A stretch of DNA of 64,000 bases from a virus, in IMG/VR virus record IMGVR_UViG_3300032770_000017, positions 16,208 through 80,207 of that record, one strand, 5' to 3'. Below the pieces are notes generated by a model. That model was not told the DNA's origin. It was given only the letters and a program-made list of their open reading frames with translations, and ran no database searches. This document shows positions 29,233-36,998 of the stretch, piece after piece. How positions within the stretch are numbered: position 1 is the stretch's first letter; each line of letters starts with the position of its first letter. A program made the translations under genes and the position numbers.

Positions 29233-29750
29233 GCCGCCGGCTTGCCCCTCGTCGTATGCGGTAGCAGCCCAAGATCATGGCGGGCAACCATCACCCATCG
29301 GGCAGCTGTGCTCTTGGATGTCATCCACGTCTCGCGGATCACCGCCAAGGGGTCGGCGCCGATGGCCACGGCTTCCCTGTAGACCGTCGCTACGGCCCCG
29401 TAATGGCCGCGTGGGAACCGATGAGGCCAGGTGGCCCTCAGCGCCTCCACGGCGCCTAGAGCGGCCTCTCGTCGGTCGCCTTCGGCTTCGAGCGCCTCGG
29501 CTTCGAGCGCCTCAGCCATCTGGGCTCGTGCCTGGGCGGCAATGCGGTCGAGCGGGAGATCGCGCAGGGCGCTGGCCGGGAGCGGTTCTGGCGGCAGCAG
29601 TAGACCAGTCAGCGAGCCGGCGGCTTCGGTGCGGATTTCGACTCCGATGAGCGCGGCCGCCCTACCTGCCATGGTCAGACCGACATGGAGGGGACCATCC
29701 TCGGGGTCGGGCCAGCGGAGCCAGACGGTCCATTCCGGGTTCAGCCCCAC
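29229..29750 (-). CDS. Antisense moron gene, helix-rich DNA-binding-like protein
   Basis: 173 residues from GTG at 29750, six bases after its own TAGGAT box, so translation is leaderless. The C-terminus reads LAVIRETWMTSKSTAARWVMVARHDLGLLP, a helix-turn-helix-like pattern seen in small proteins of actinobacteria and their phages. The middle (residues about 80-115) is a Glu/Ala helix. It is a single reverse gene inside the forward tail operon and is probably expressed separately. Function unknown. Confidence 0.65.
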   Translation of the reverse strand: MGLNPEWTVWLRWPDPEDGPLHVGLTMAGRAAALIGVEIRTEAAGSLTGLLLPPEPLPASALRDLPLDRIAAQARAQMAEALEAEALEAEGDRREAALGAVEALRATWPHRFPRGHYGAVATVYREAVAIGADPLAVIRETWMTSKSTAARWVMVARHDLGLLPHTTRGKPAA

Positions 29751-29756
29751 GACCAG

Positions 29757-29762
29757 ATCCTA
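29757..29762 (-). promoter_or_regulatory. TAGGAT promoter for the antisense gene
   Basis: The reverse strand reads CCTTAGGATCTGGTCGTG: TAGGAT, six bases, then the GTG start. No strong -35 is seen. Confidence 0.55.
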
Positions 29763-29786
29763 AGGTTCCGAAAGCGTGGCGGCGAA

Positions 29787-30152
29787 ATGACAACGTTTGG
29801 GCACCCACGGAAGGCGGCCGAGGTGCCACGCTCGGGGCCGATGACCGCACGCACCTACTCCTCGGCCTCCTATGCCGCCAACGACCTCCCGGTTGAGATC
29901 ACCATCGACGAGACGACGTGGAAGGCCTATCCCCAGCGCTGCCCCGCCTCGGTGGTGCTCGACTTCAACCTCTCGGAGCTGAGCGACACGACCAACCCCA
30001 CCCGCGATTTCTTCGCCGCGGTGATCGAGGACTACGACGGCTTTGCGGCCTTCCTGCGCGAGCGCAAGGTGCCCGCGGCCATGCTCACCGACATCGCCCG
30101 GGACCTGCTGGAGGAGACGACCGGGCGCCCTACGCAGCCGTCCAGGCCCTGA
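29787..30152 (+). CDS. Tail assembly chaperone, gpG-like
   Basis: 121 residues from ATG at 29787; ATG at 29841 is an alternative because neither has a strong Shine-Dalgarno site. SVVLDFNLSELSDTTN...FFAAVIEDYDGFAAFL and a helical C-terminus fit the first tail-chaperone protein, which coats the tape measure. It lies directly before the tape measure gene. The second chaperone segment lies in the -1 frame with no start of its own. Confidence 0.65.
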   Translation: MTTFGHPRKAAEVPRSGPMTARTYSSASYAANDLPVEITIDETTWKAYPQRCPASVVLDFNLSELSDTTNPTRDFFAAVIEDYDGFAAFLRERKVPAAMLTDIARDLLEETTGRPTQPSRP

Positions 30153-30445
30153 CGGGCTGGGCGGTCGAGAACTGGCTCCTGGTCGACGGCCGATGCGCTC
30201 TCGCCGGCTTCGACCCGTTGGCGCTCCCGGCGCGCCGGCTCATCTCAGTGCTGTACTGCATGCTCGTGGACCAGCCGGTATTCACCGAGGAAGCGGAGAA
30301 GCACCGCCAGGACATCATCATTGCCTTGGAATGGCCCGAGGTCGGCGAACAGATGCAGCTCGAAGCCGACGACAAGCAGGCGCGCGCCGCGCTGGCACAA
30401 TTCGGCATTTCCCTGCCAGTCGGTATCGAGTTCGTACCGGAATGA
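30122..30445 (+). CDS. Tail chaperone gpT-like extension, expressed by -1 frameshift
   Basis: The -1 frame relative to the gpG-like gene is open through the overlap and continues 98 codons past its stop (DRAPYAAVQALTGWAVENWL ... SLPVGIEFVPE). There is no ATG, GTG or TTG in this frame near the junction, and the first ATG lies far inside at about 30257. This is the geometry of gpG-gpGT programmed frameshifting. No canonical X-XXY-YYZ heptamer is evident, so the slip site is uncertain. The start coordinate given marks the junction region only. Confidence 0.6.
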   Translation, partial: RAPYAAVQALTGWAVENWLLVDGRCALAGFDPLALPARRLISVLYCMLVDQPVFTEEAEKHRQDIIIALEWPEVGEQMQLEADDKQARAALAQFGISLPVGIEFVPE

Positions 30446-30454
30446 GCGCCTGAG

Positions 30455-33100
30455 ATGCCTTCGATCATTGGCACGGCCTTTTTGGATGTGCGACCCGAGA
30501 CGACCAACTTCGAGTCCGATCTGAAGAAGAAGATCTCCGGCTTCGGCGGCATCGCCCCCGTCATCGGCACCTTGGCCGCCGCCGGTGTCGCAGTGGGCGG
30601 CGCGCTGTTCGACATCGGCTCCAAGTTCGAGGATGCATTCAACAAGATCAAGGTGGCCACCGGTGCGACCGGCTTGCAACTGGCCGGGCTCGGCGTGTCA
30701 TTCAAGGACGTGTTCTCCAAGAGCGCGTCGTCAATGACAGATGTGGCCACCGCTATCTCCGAGGTCTCGGTCCGCACCCATCTGACCGGTACTGCGCTCG
30801 ACGACCTGTCCAAGAAGTTCGTCGACCTGAGCCGCATCACAGGCACCTCGGTGGCGACGAACGTGCAGACGGTCACGGCGCTGTTCAACAACTTCGGGGT
30901 GGCGACAAAGAACCAGTCGGCTGAGCTGGACGTGCTGTTCAAGGCCGCCCAGCAGTCAGGGGTGGGCATCGACAACCTCGTCTCCTCGGTGCAGGCGGCG
31001 ACGCCCACCGCCCAGACCCTCGGGCTCAACATCAACCAGACGACCGCGCTCGTCGCCCAGTTGACCCAGGCGGGATTACCGGCGACCAAGGTGATGATGG
31101 GCCTGGGCATGGAGTTCGCCAAGGCGGCCAAGGCCGGGCAGGACCCGACCTCAGTGATCGCCAAACTGGTCGCCGAGATCAAGGCGGCACCGAACGCTAC
31201 CGACGCGGCGACGTTGGCGGTCAGAAACTTCGGCGTGAGCGCGCGCCAGGCGGCCACGCTGGTCGATGCTGTGCGGGCGGGGACCCTGAACTTCGGCGCC
31301 ACGCTTGCGTCAATTACGAGCGGTGGCGGGGGGATCGAAGCGGCCACGAATGCCACCTTGACCCTCGGTGACAAGTTCAAGATCCTGCGCAATACCGCGC
31401 TCACCGCGTTGGAGCCGATCGCCATGAAGGTGGTCGACTTCGCCAACTTGCTTGCCGACAGGATCCCGGGCGCCATCCGTACGACTGTCGATGTGATCAA
31501 GGGTGCTATCGGCGGCCTTGTCGGCGGCTTCAGCGGCCAGGCACTCGCCGCCTCTGGGTTCGTGCGGGTATTCGGTGAGATCGGCCGCACGGCCCGCGAC
31601 ATCTTCGACTTCATCCGTGCCCACAAGGCCGAGGTGCTCGGCGCGCTCGCCGGTATCGGTGCGATTGTCCTCAGCGCAGTGATCCCGGCCTTTGTCGGTT
31701 GGGCTGCCGCCGCGGGTGCCGCTGCTGCCGCGACCATTGCCGCCGCTGCGCCCTTCATCGCCGCGAGTGCCGCTGCCGCCGCTGTGGGCTACGGCCTCGT
31801 CTACGCCTACACACACTTCGTGATCTTCCGCGACATCGTGAAGGACGTTGCCAAGGTCATCGTGGACGTGGCGGTGTTCGCGTTCCGTCAGGTGCGGTTG
31901 GAGATCGAGACGGTCGTCGCCGTGTTCACCGACCTGATCAAGTTCTTCTCTGATGTCTTCCAAGGCAAGTGGTCGGCAGCGTTCAAGGCGCTAGAGGACA
32001 TTCCCAAGCGACTCTTCGAGTACGTGCGGGATACGGTGGGCAACATCGTCAAGCTGTTCGAGAGCCTTCCCGCTCAGGTGCTTGGCGGGATCGAATCTCT
32101 CGGCGGCGCGATCGGCCGGTTCTTTGAGGGGTTACCTGCGGATGCGGTGACTGGGCTCAAGACGCTCGGCAGCGCCCTGTTGACCGCGTTCAAGAACGGC
32201 ATCGTGGCACTCGTCACCGGGCTACCGGGCCTGCTCATTGACGTAGCCGTGTTCTTCGAGGTGAAGCTACCGCTGCTCATCCTCGAATGGACCGCCAATG
32301 CTGCTGTGTGGCTTGCCGGTGTCGGGGTGAAGTTGATCGTCGGGTTCGTCTCCGATCTCATCTCGGCGCTGCCCACCGTGGCCAAGTTCTTCCTGGACCT
32401 GCCGGGCGAGATCCTCACCTTCATCGGCAATGCCGCGCTGTGGCTCGTGCACGTCGGCATGGACATCCTCACCGGTCTGTGCAACGGGCTTATCGCCACC
32501 GTGCCCGCGCTGTTCCGGTTCTTCACCGGCCTACCGAGCAAGATCCTCGACCTGCTCAAGGACGCGGGGACATGGCTCGTCAAGGTGGGCCAGGCCATCA
32601 TCGACGGGCTGATCAAGGGCATCGGCAACGAGGCCGGGAAACTGGAGTCGAAAGTCAAAGATTCGATCCTCGGGCCGATCAAGAAGATCCCGATCGTCGG
32701 TGGCCTGATCGGTTCACCGTCGCCCTACTTCACGACCGTCGGCGAGGCCATCGTGCAGGGCCTGGCGCTCGGCATCGCCAACAAGGCGAACCTGCCGCAA
32801 CAGGCGTTGGCCGGCGTGAAGATCGGCGGTCCCACTGTCGCGCCGGTCGGCCTCGGGACGCCATCGGCGATCGCAGCGGCAGGCCCGACGGCCGCGACCA
32901 CCGCGACGACAACGGCGCTGGCGACGCAGACCAAGGCCACGATGACAACCAATGACATTCTCAAGGAGATCCTCGCTTTCATCCGAGAGCAGGCGTTGAC
33001 CGCCAACGCTGCCGTGACCCAGAACACGCAGGCACTGAAGGCTTCGACGACGGAGTCGATCCTGGCCCTGCGCGCCGAGCAGGTCCAGAGAGGCCGCTGA
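30455..33100 (+). CDS. Tape measure protein
   Basis: 881 residues; ATG at 30455. The N-terminal half shows the tape-measure core (GSKFEDAFNKIKVATGATG, ITGTSVATNVQTVTALFNNF, LNINQTTALVAQLTQAG), then a long Ala-rich hydrophobic stretch (about residues 390-450) and repeated amphipathic segments with TANAAVWLAGVGVKL-like motifs. The C-terminus has IGSPSPYFTTVGEAIVQGLA, a common tape-measure end. At about 1.5 angstrom per residue it suggests a tail of roughly 130 nm. A long antisense frame over it is a composition artefact. Confidence 0.92.
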   Translation: MPSIIGTAFLDVRPETTNFESDLKKKISGFGGIAPVIGTLAAAGVAVGGALFDIGSKFEDAFNKIKVATGATGLQLAGLGVSFKDVFSKSASSMTDVATAISEVSVRTHLTGTALDDLSKKFVDLSRITGTSVATNVQTVTALFNNFGVATKNQSAELDVLFKAAQQSGVGIDNLVSSVQAATPTAQTLGLNINQTTALVAQLTQAGLPATKVMMGLGMEFAKAAKAGQDPTSVIAKLVAEIKAAPNATDAATLAVRNFGVSARQAATLVDAVRAGTLNFGATLASITSGGGGIEAATNATLTLGDKFKILRNTALTALEPIAMKVVDFANLLADRIPGAIRTTVDVIKGAIGGLVGGFSGQALAASGFVRVFGEIGRTARDIFDFIRAHKAEVLGALAGIGAIVLSAVIPAFVGWAAAAGAAAAATIAAAAPFIAASAAAAAVGYGLVYAYTHFVIFRDIVKDVAKVIVDVAVFAFRQVRLEIETVVAVFTDLIKFFSDVFQGKWSAAFKALEDIPKRLFEYVRDTVGNIVKLFESLPAQVLGGIESLGGAIGRFFEGLPADAVTGLKTLGSALLTAFKNGIVALVTGLPGLLIDVAVFFEVKLPLLILEWTANAAVWLAGVGVKLIVGFVSDLISALPTVAKFFLDLPGEILTFIGNAALWLVHVGMDILTGLCNGLIATVPALFRFFTGLPSKILDLLKDAGTWLVKVGQAIIDGLIKGIGNEAGKLESKVKDSILGPIKKIPIVGGLIGSPSPYFTTVGEAIVQGLALGIANKANLPQQALAGVKIGGPTVAPVGLGTPSAIAAAGPTAATTATTTALATQTKATMTTNDILKEILAFIREQALTANAAVTQNTQALKASTTESILALRAEQVQRGR

Positions 33101-33101
33101 C

Positions 33102-33626
33102 ATGGCTGGCCCCACCGGTGCGACCGGCACGACCGGATCGGTCACGCCTTCGAGCGGCCGCCTGTGCCCGGACCTGTCGATGGGCACGCTCACCATCTCG
33201 GGCGTGGAACTGGTCAACACCTATGCCTGGTCGATCACCGACCTGCGGCCCCTGTGGGACTCGGCCGATGTACGTGGCACCGACCGCATCCTGCCCGGCG
33301 TCATTGGCGTGATCCCCTATCAGCGCCGCTGGACGGTGACGAAGATTAACCTGCCCATGGTCATCTCGGGCTACGTCGACCAAGCCGGGTCGATCTATGA
33401 CAACCCCTTCGTCGGGCTGCAGGTCAACCAGGCGTACCTGCTCGACAACGTCGTCGCCCCCGTCGGTTCCAACCCTGGCACGCGCCCGGCCGTGCTCACC
33501 ATGCCTGACACCACCACGCGCTCGGGCGACGTGACGGTGGAGACGCTCAAGTTCGGGCCGATGGCCGGCGCCATCTCCTGGCCCTGCGTGCTCGTGATCA
33601 GCATCCCTGGAGGGATGCTGACGTGA
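33102..33626 (+). CDS. Distal tail / minor tail protein
   Basis: 174 residues; ATG at 33102 one base after the tape measure stop. It starts with a short [10 protein letters not shown] stretch, then MGTLTISGVELVNTYAWSIT, LPGVIGVIPYQRRWT and FVGLQVNQAYLLDNV. This is the layout of the small distal-tail-type protein that follows the tape measure in actinophages. It probably forms the ring at the tail tip. Confidence 0.65.
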   Translation: MAGPTGATGTTGSVTPSSGRLCPDLSMGTLTISGVELVNTYAWSITDLRPLWDSADVRGTDRILPGVIGVIPYQRRWTVTKINLPMVISGYVDQAGSIYDNPFVGLQVNQAYLLDNVVAPVGSNPGTRPAVLTMPDTTTRSGDVTVETLKFGPMAGAISWPCVLVISIPGGMLT

Positions 33627-33648
33627 GGCGCGGAAGGGGTGACCCGCG

Positions 33649-34056
33649 ATCAACCAAGTAACACCCTTCTGCAGGCAGGAGTTCCTCGCCGCCGCGGCCA
33701 ACTGGCAGTCCGACACATTCCGCATCGTGGCGGTGTCCTCGGGCTACTCGTTCTCCACGAGCGACCACTACCTGTCGGCCATCTCCGGTGGGGACATCAT
33801 CGCCACCTCGGCCGCGCTCACCAGCACCGACCCCACCGACGGCAACGCTTCGGCCGATCCGGTGGTGTTCTCCTCGGTCGGCGCGGGCTCGACCATCGCC
33901 GGGTTGTGGCTCTACCGCGACACGGGATCGAGCAGCACGTCGCAACTGCTGGTGTGGTGGGACCAGGACGCCACCAACTTCCCGTTGGCCATCGTCACCA
34001 ATGGTGGAGATATCACGTTGACGTTCCCAAGTGGGGGGACCTTATTTATACTATGA
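33649..34056 (+). CDS. Virion protein with non-standard start, 3' end duplicated by HNH insertion
   Basis: 135 residues if started at ATC 33649. The frame is blocked by TGA at 33640, and the next usual start, GTG 33727, would remove QEFLAAAANWQSDTFRIVAV, which is conserved in this actinophage virion family (FL-x3-A-x-W-x2-D-T-x-K/R-V). AAGGGG lies about ten bases before the ATC. The C-terminus GGDITLTFPSGGTLFIL is family-typical. A second copy of this 3' end lies after the HNH gene at 34746-34783. An early frameshift is the alternative explanation. Confidence 0.55.
   Translation: MNQVTPFCRQEFLAAAANWQSDTFRIVAVSSGYSFSTSDHYLSAISGGDIIATSAALTSTDPTDGNASADPVVFSSVGAGSTIAGLWLYRDTGSSSTSQLLVWWDQDATNFPLAIVTNGGDITLTFPSGGTLFIL
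34019..34056 (+). repeat. Left copy of 38-bp gene-end duplication flanking HNH
   Basis: From TGACGTTCCC to the stop, this copy matches 28 of 38 bases of 34746-34783. It encodes TFPSGGTLFIL plus stop and is more AT-rich than the gene body. Confidence 0.8.
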
Positions 34057-34072
34057 CGTCGCCCTCGTTTGC

Positions 34073-34078
34073 TATGAT
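34073..34078 (+). promoter_or_regulatory. TATGAT -10 box for HNH gene
   Basis: TATGAT is followed by seven bases and then the ATG at 34086, the leaderless layout seen for other genes in the window. Confidence 0.45.
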
Positions 34079-34085
34079 GTTGTCC

Positions 34086-34748
34086 ATGCGAACCAAATCT
34101 CCGCTCGTTTACGAGGATGAGCATGGGCAGTGGTGGTACAAGACGGCGACCGGTGCTCGGCAGCGCGCTGTGATACGGAATTGCTCCACCTGTGGTGAGC
34201 AATTCGTGTGCAGGTCAACAAAGGCGAGCCCCTTCTGTTCGGAGGCATGCTGGCGACGTACATGCCTGACCTGCAACACGGTGTTCACCCCATCAACGAC
34301 ACGGCAGCAATATTGCAGCTACAAGTGCCGGCGCGGGACGCGCACCTGTATCGAGTGCGGACGTGTGTTTATTACCGTGGCAAACAGCCATGGGAAATAT
34401 TGCTCGCAGGAGTGCCACTACAACCACAAGGTGCCGGTTGGGTCCGTCCGGTTACTCAAGCGAACCGGTTACACCATAATCAAGCTCCCCTTTGGCCGCT
34501 ATGGCGGGGCAGGTGGCAAATATCGTCGTGAGCATTGGATGCTAGAGCATCGATACGTGATGGAGCAGATAATTGGGCGACCACTTCTCCCGTCCGAGCA
34601 TGTTCACCACAAGAACGGCGATCGCGCGGATAACCGTCCAGAGAATCTAGAGCTCTGGAAGAACAAGAGCGGTAAGGGCGGGCATCCCTACGGCGTTCGT
34701 CTTGACGATTATCACTGTCCCGGTTGCCGATGCGGGGAAGATCGATGA
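34086..34748 (+). CDS. HNH homing endonuclease inserted at a gene's 3' end
   Basis: 220 residues. The N-terminal half has three C-x2-C...C-x3-C knuckles (about residues 33-58, 60-80 and 88-110). The C-terminal half has EHRYVMEQIIGRPLLPSEHV and HHKNGDRADNRPENLELW, a clear HNH core. Its codons are more AT-rich than those of its neighbours. The stop TGA is also the first bases of the right-hand copy of the interrupted gene's 3' end, so the insertion kept a complete host gene on its left. Confidence 0.9.
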   Translation: MRTKSPLVYEDEHGQWWYKTATGARQRAVIRNCSTCGEQFVCRSTKASPFCSEACWRRTCLTCNTVFTPSTTRQQYCSYKCRRGTRTCIECGRVFITVANSHGKYCSQECHYNHKVPVGSVRLLKRTGYTIIKLPFGRYGGAGGKYRREHWMLEHRYVMEQIIGRPLLPSEHVHHKNGDRADNRPENLELWKNKSGKGGHPYGVRLDDYHCPGCRCGEDR

Positions 34749-34783
34749 CGTTCCCGAGCGGCGGGACCTTGTTCGTTCTTTAG
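34746..34783 (+). repeat. Right copy of gene-end duplication (likely original 3' end)
   Basis: Encodes TFPSGGTLFVL plus stop in GC-rich codons like the body of the gene at 33649. It is probably the displaced original end of that gene. Confidence 0.8.
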
Positions 34784-34785
34784 CG

Positions 34786-35085
34786 ATGCCGTCCTCCACC
34801 GTCGCCGCAGCGCCCGCTCAGAGCCTCACAGAGGCCCCCATCTCGTCGTCGAGCTACACGGTCAACACCGTCTACCCGCCCGCCTCTGGCGCCCTTGCAG
34901 CGGCCCCTATCGCCCTCGCCGCACTGGACACCGTCACCGGCGCGCCGGCTGTGGCTCTAGCCGCGGCCGGAGTGCCACCGAGCCCCAACTCCACCACAGC
35001 GGCCGTAGCTGCCGGTGCGCTCAGCGCCACGCCTGGGCCGACTGTCGTGACGCCGACCTCCTACGTGATCGGGACGGCGACATGA
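34786..35085 (+). CDS. Ala/Thr-rich small protein, unknown
   Basis: 99 residues; ATG at 34786, three bases after the orphan gene end. Low complexity: AAAPAQSLTEAP, ALAAAPIALAALDT, AAVAAGALSATPGP. The style is like the protein at 26271. It overlaps the next gene in an ATGA junction. It is probably a virion linker; no known domain. Confidence 0.5.
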   Translation: MPSSTVAAAPAQSLTEAPISSSSYTVNTVYPPASGALAAAPIALAALDTVTGAPAVALAAAGVPPSPNSTTAAVAAGALSATPGPTVVTPTSYVIGTAT

Positions 35086-36368
35086 CCGGCGCGGTGGCCT
35101 TCGGGCCCACGATCACCCAAAGCGGCATCACCCCGCCGCCTGTCTACACACCGGCGATCACCTGCGGGGTCTACGACCGCTCGGGGACGTTGCTCAAGGC
35201 GCTCCCCAACTCCTACAACCGCCACTGGCAGGACCAGCTCAATGTGGAGGGCACCGGCTCGGCGGTGGTGCAGATATTCGACCCGACCACGGAATTGATC
35301 GTGTCGTGCGACATCCCATGGCGCTCTATCCTGATCTTCTCGATCGACACCATCCCTCGCTACGCCTCGATCATCGAGCACATGGTGGAGAAGCTCGTCG
35401 CCCAGGGCGAAGAGGTGGACGAGACGCTGGAACTGTCCGGGCGCGGGACGTTGGCGCTGTTCGAGGAGGCGGTCTGCTACCCGGAGAACGGCCTCAGCCG
35501 CCAACCCTTCACCGACACCCGCCTGTTCTCCTACGCGTCGATCGACTTCGATGACTCCATGTGGGCCTCGGCCGTGCAAGTCAAGCTCCAATCGGACCCG
35601 ACCTCGGGCCTGCCGTGGGACGGGGCGCCACAGGACTGGCCGGACCACAACGCCTATTGGATCTGGGACCGCGCGGTCACTTCCGCCACGCCCTGGCCGA
35701 CGGGCAATGTGTACTTCCGAAAGCAGATCACCATTCCCTCCGGTGGCGATGTGGTGCGGTTCTTCATCACCGCCGACGATGGTTTCGAGTTGTACGTGGA
35801 CGGCGGCCTGCTCCAGAGCGACACCGAGGCGTACCTGTGGGGGGTGACCAGACAGGTCGATCTCTTCCTCGACAGTGGGACTCATCTCGTCGCGATCAAG
35901 GGCACGAACCTGTCGCGGGCCTCGTCGAGCACGAACTATGCCGGCATCATCTGCTCGATGTACGTCGCCAATGGCGACGGCTCGCTGGGCGGCCTCATCG
36001 CCCACACCGACTCGTCATGGAAGATGCTTGCCTATCCGCCCAATCCGCCTGGCTACACCGTGGGGCAGATCCTGCGCATCCTCACCGAAGAGGCCCAGGC
36101 GCGGGGGACGCTATCAGGGATCAGTCTTTCGTTCAATGACACCAACGACTCCAACGGCGTTCCCTGGGCGACGCTGGCCGAGGTGCCGATACAGGTGGGC
36201 GACGACATGCTGACCACGATCAAGCAATTGGCTTCGGCCTATTGCGACGTGGCCATGGGCATCGGCACGCCCGTCCTGTTCGCCTACAACACGCGCGGCA
36301 GTTCGGTGAGCACCACCTTCTCCCGCGGCGTGAACCTGGGCGACTGGACGCAGGATGGCGCGGTCTAA
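35082..36368 (+). CDS. Minor tail protein (Gp37-like), N-terminal part with PA14-like insert
   Basis: 428 residues. The N-terminus (LLKALPNSYNRHWQDQLNVEGTGSAVV...STIEHMVEK-like) follows the siphovirus Gp37-like tail family. Residues about 165-310 (YFRKQITIPSGG, FFITADDGFELYVDGG, SGTHLVAIKGTNLS) are a PA14/lectin-like insert. The end, GVNLGDWTQDGAV, stops abruptly where homologous proteins go on. The missing part seems to be encoded after the HNH gene. The tail protein is therefore probably split by the insertion. Confidence 0.7.
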   Translation: MTGAVAFGPTITQSGITPPPVYTPAITCGVYDRSGTLLKALPNSYNRHWQDQLNVEGTGSAVVQIFDPTTELIVSCDIPWRSILIFSIDTIPRYASIIEHMVEKLVAQGEEVDETLELSGRGTLALFEEAVCYPENGLSRQPFTDTRLFSYASIDFDDSMWASAVQVKLQSDPTSGLPWDGAPQDWPDHNAYWIWDRAVTSATPWPTGNVYFRKQITIPSGGDVVRFFITADDGFELYVDGGLLQSDTEAYLWGVTRQVDLFLDSGTHLVAIKGTNLSRASSSTNYAGIICSMYVANGDGSLGGLIAHTDSSWKMLAYPPNPPGYTVGQILRILTEEAQARGTLSGISLSFNDTNDSNGVPWATLAEVPIQVGDDMLTTIKQLASAYCDVAMGIGTPVLFAYNTRGSSVSTTFSRGVNLGDWTQDGAV

Positions 36369-36399
36369 ATGGCCCAGAACGGTATGCTTGAACGACGTT

Positions 36400-36428
36400 G
36401 TCCCCGCGCTGCTGGCGCAGCCGGGGAC
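36400..36428 (+). terminator. Very strong hairpin upstream of HNH
   Basis: GTCCCCG (36400-36406) pairs with CGGGGAC (36422-36428) and GCTGC (36408-36412) with GCAGC (36417-36421) around TGGC. That gives twelve pairs with one bulge. It could be a terminator or part of the mobile element's RNA. Confidence 0.55.
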
Positions 36429-36455
36429 GTGCCCGAACCTTGCTGGAGGTCCGAG

Positions 36456-36998
36456 ATGGTCAAGCGTATATGCCTCAAGCCCGATTGTGGTCGTCCGGTG
36501 CTCGCGCGGGGTCTTTGCGGTCGTCACTATCAGCAGTACCGCAATAGTCCCGAATGGCAGCCGATGGAGCCTTTGACTGTAGAGCAACGGTTTTGGATGA
36601 AGGTCACCACGCAGGGCAGTATCCCGCCGTTCCGTCCAGACCTAGGACCATGTTACGAATGGACAGGAGGCAAAGGACATGGCGGTTATGCACTGTTCCA
36701 TCCTGTCGCGGGCGTATCCGCTCCTGCTTACCGATGGATTTATGAGCAGGAGAACGGAGCAGTCCCCAAGGGACTTGAGTTGGATCATCTGTGCCGAAAC
36801 CCTGGTTGTGTGCGTCCATCGCACTTAGAGGCCGTCACTCACCTGGAGAACGTTCGGCGTGGGGTTGATGCCTACGAACTGAAGGACACCTGTCGACGTG
36901 GTCATTCCATGATTGGAGTGACTCCGTCGAGCGATGGCTACCGCCATTGTCTTGCCTGTCGCCGATTGACGTGGCGTGCGAGGAGGGGAAGGACATAG
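36456..36998 (+). CDS. HNH homing endonuclease splitting a minor tail gene
   Basis: 180 residues; ATG at 36456 has GGAGG eight bases upstream. It begins with a C-x4-C...LCGRHYQQY knuckle. The core has YEWTGGKGHGGYALFHPVAG, AYRWIYEQENGAVPKGLELD, HLCRNPGCVRPSHLEAVT, and a C-terminal CRRGHSM...CLACRR zinc part: the HNH_3 type with Cys ligands. Its 3' end overlaps the downstream tail fragment. The frame is also open back to 36369, but that part is not typical HNH sequence. Confidence 0.88.
   Translation: MVKRICLKPDCGRPVLARGLCGRHYQQYRNSPEWQPMEPLTVEQRFWMKVTTQGSIPPFRPDLGPCYEWTGGKGHGGYALFHPVAGVSAPAYRWIYEQENGAVPKGLELDHLCRNPGCVRPSHLEAVTHLENVRRGVDAYELKDTCRRGHSMIGVTPSSDGYRHCLACRRLTWRARRGRT

Noticed and set aside
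30130-31758. Long antisense frame (542 codons) across the tape measure gene
   Set aside because: It is a mirror of Ala/Val-rich high-GC codons, has no SD or motif, and the forward tape measure protein is certain.
33639-34748. Single 369-residue protein joining the virion gene region with the HNH gene
   Set aside because: The first part in that frame is unrelated to the virion family, which is read in the next frame; the HNH starts at 34086.
36367-36992. Group I intron carrying the HNH gene
   Set aside because: The HNH reading frame reaches the 3' junction, leaving no room for the usual 3' core, and no matching guide sequence was found. Kept only as a test suggestion.
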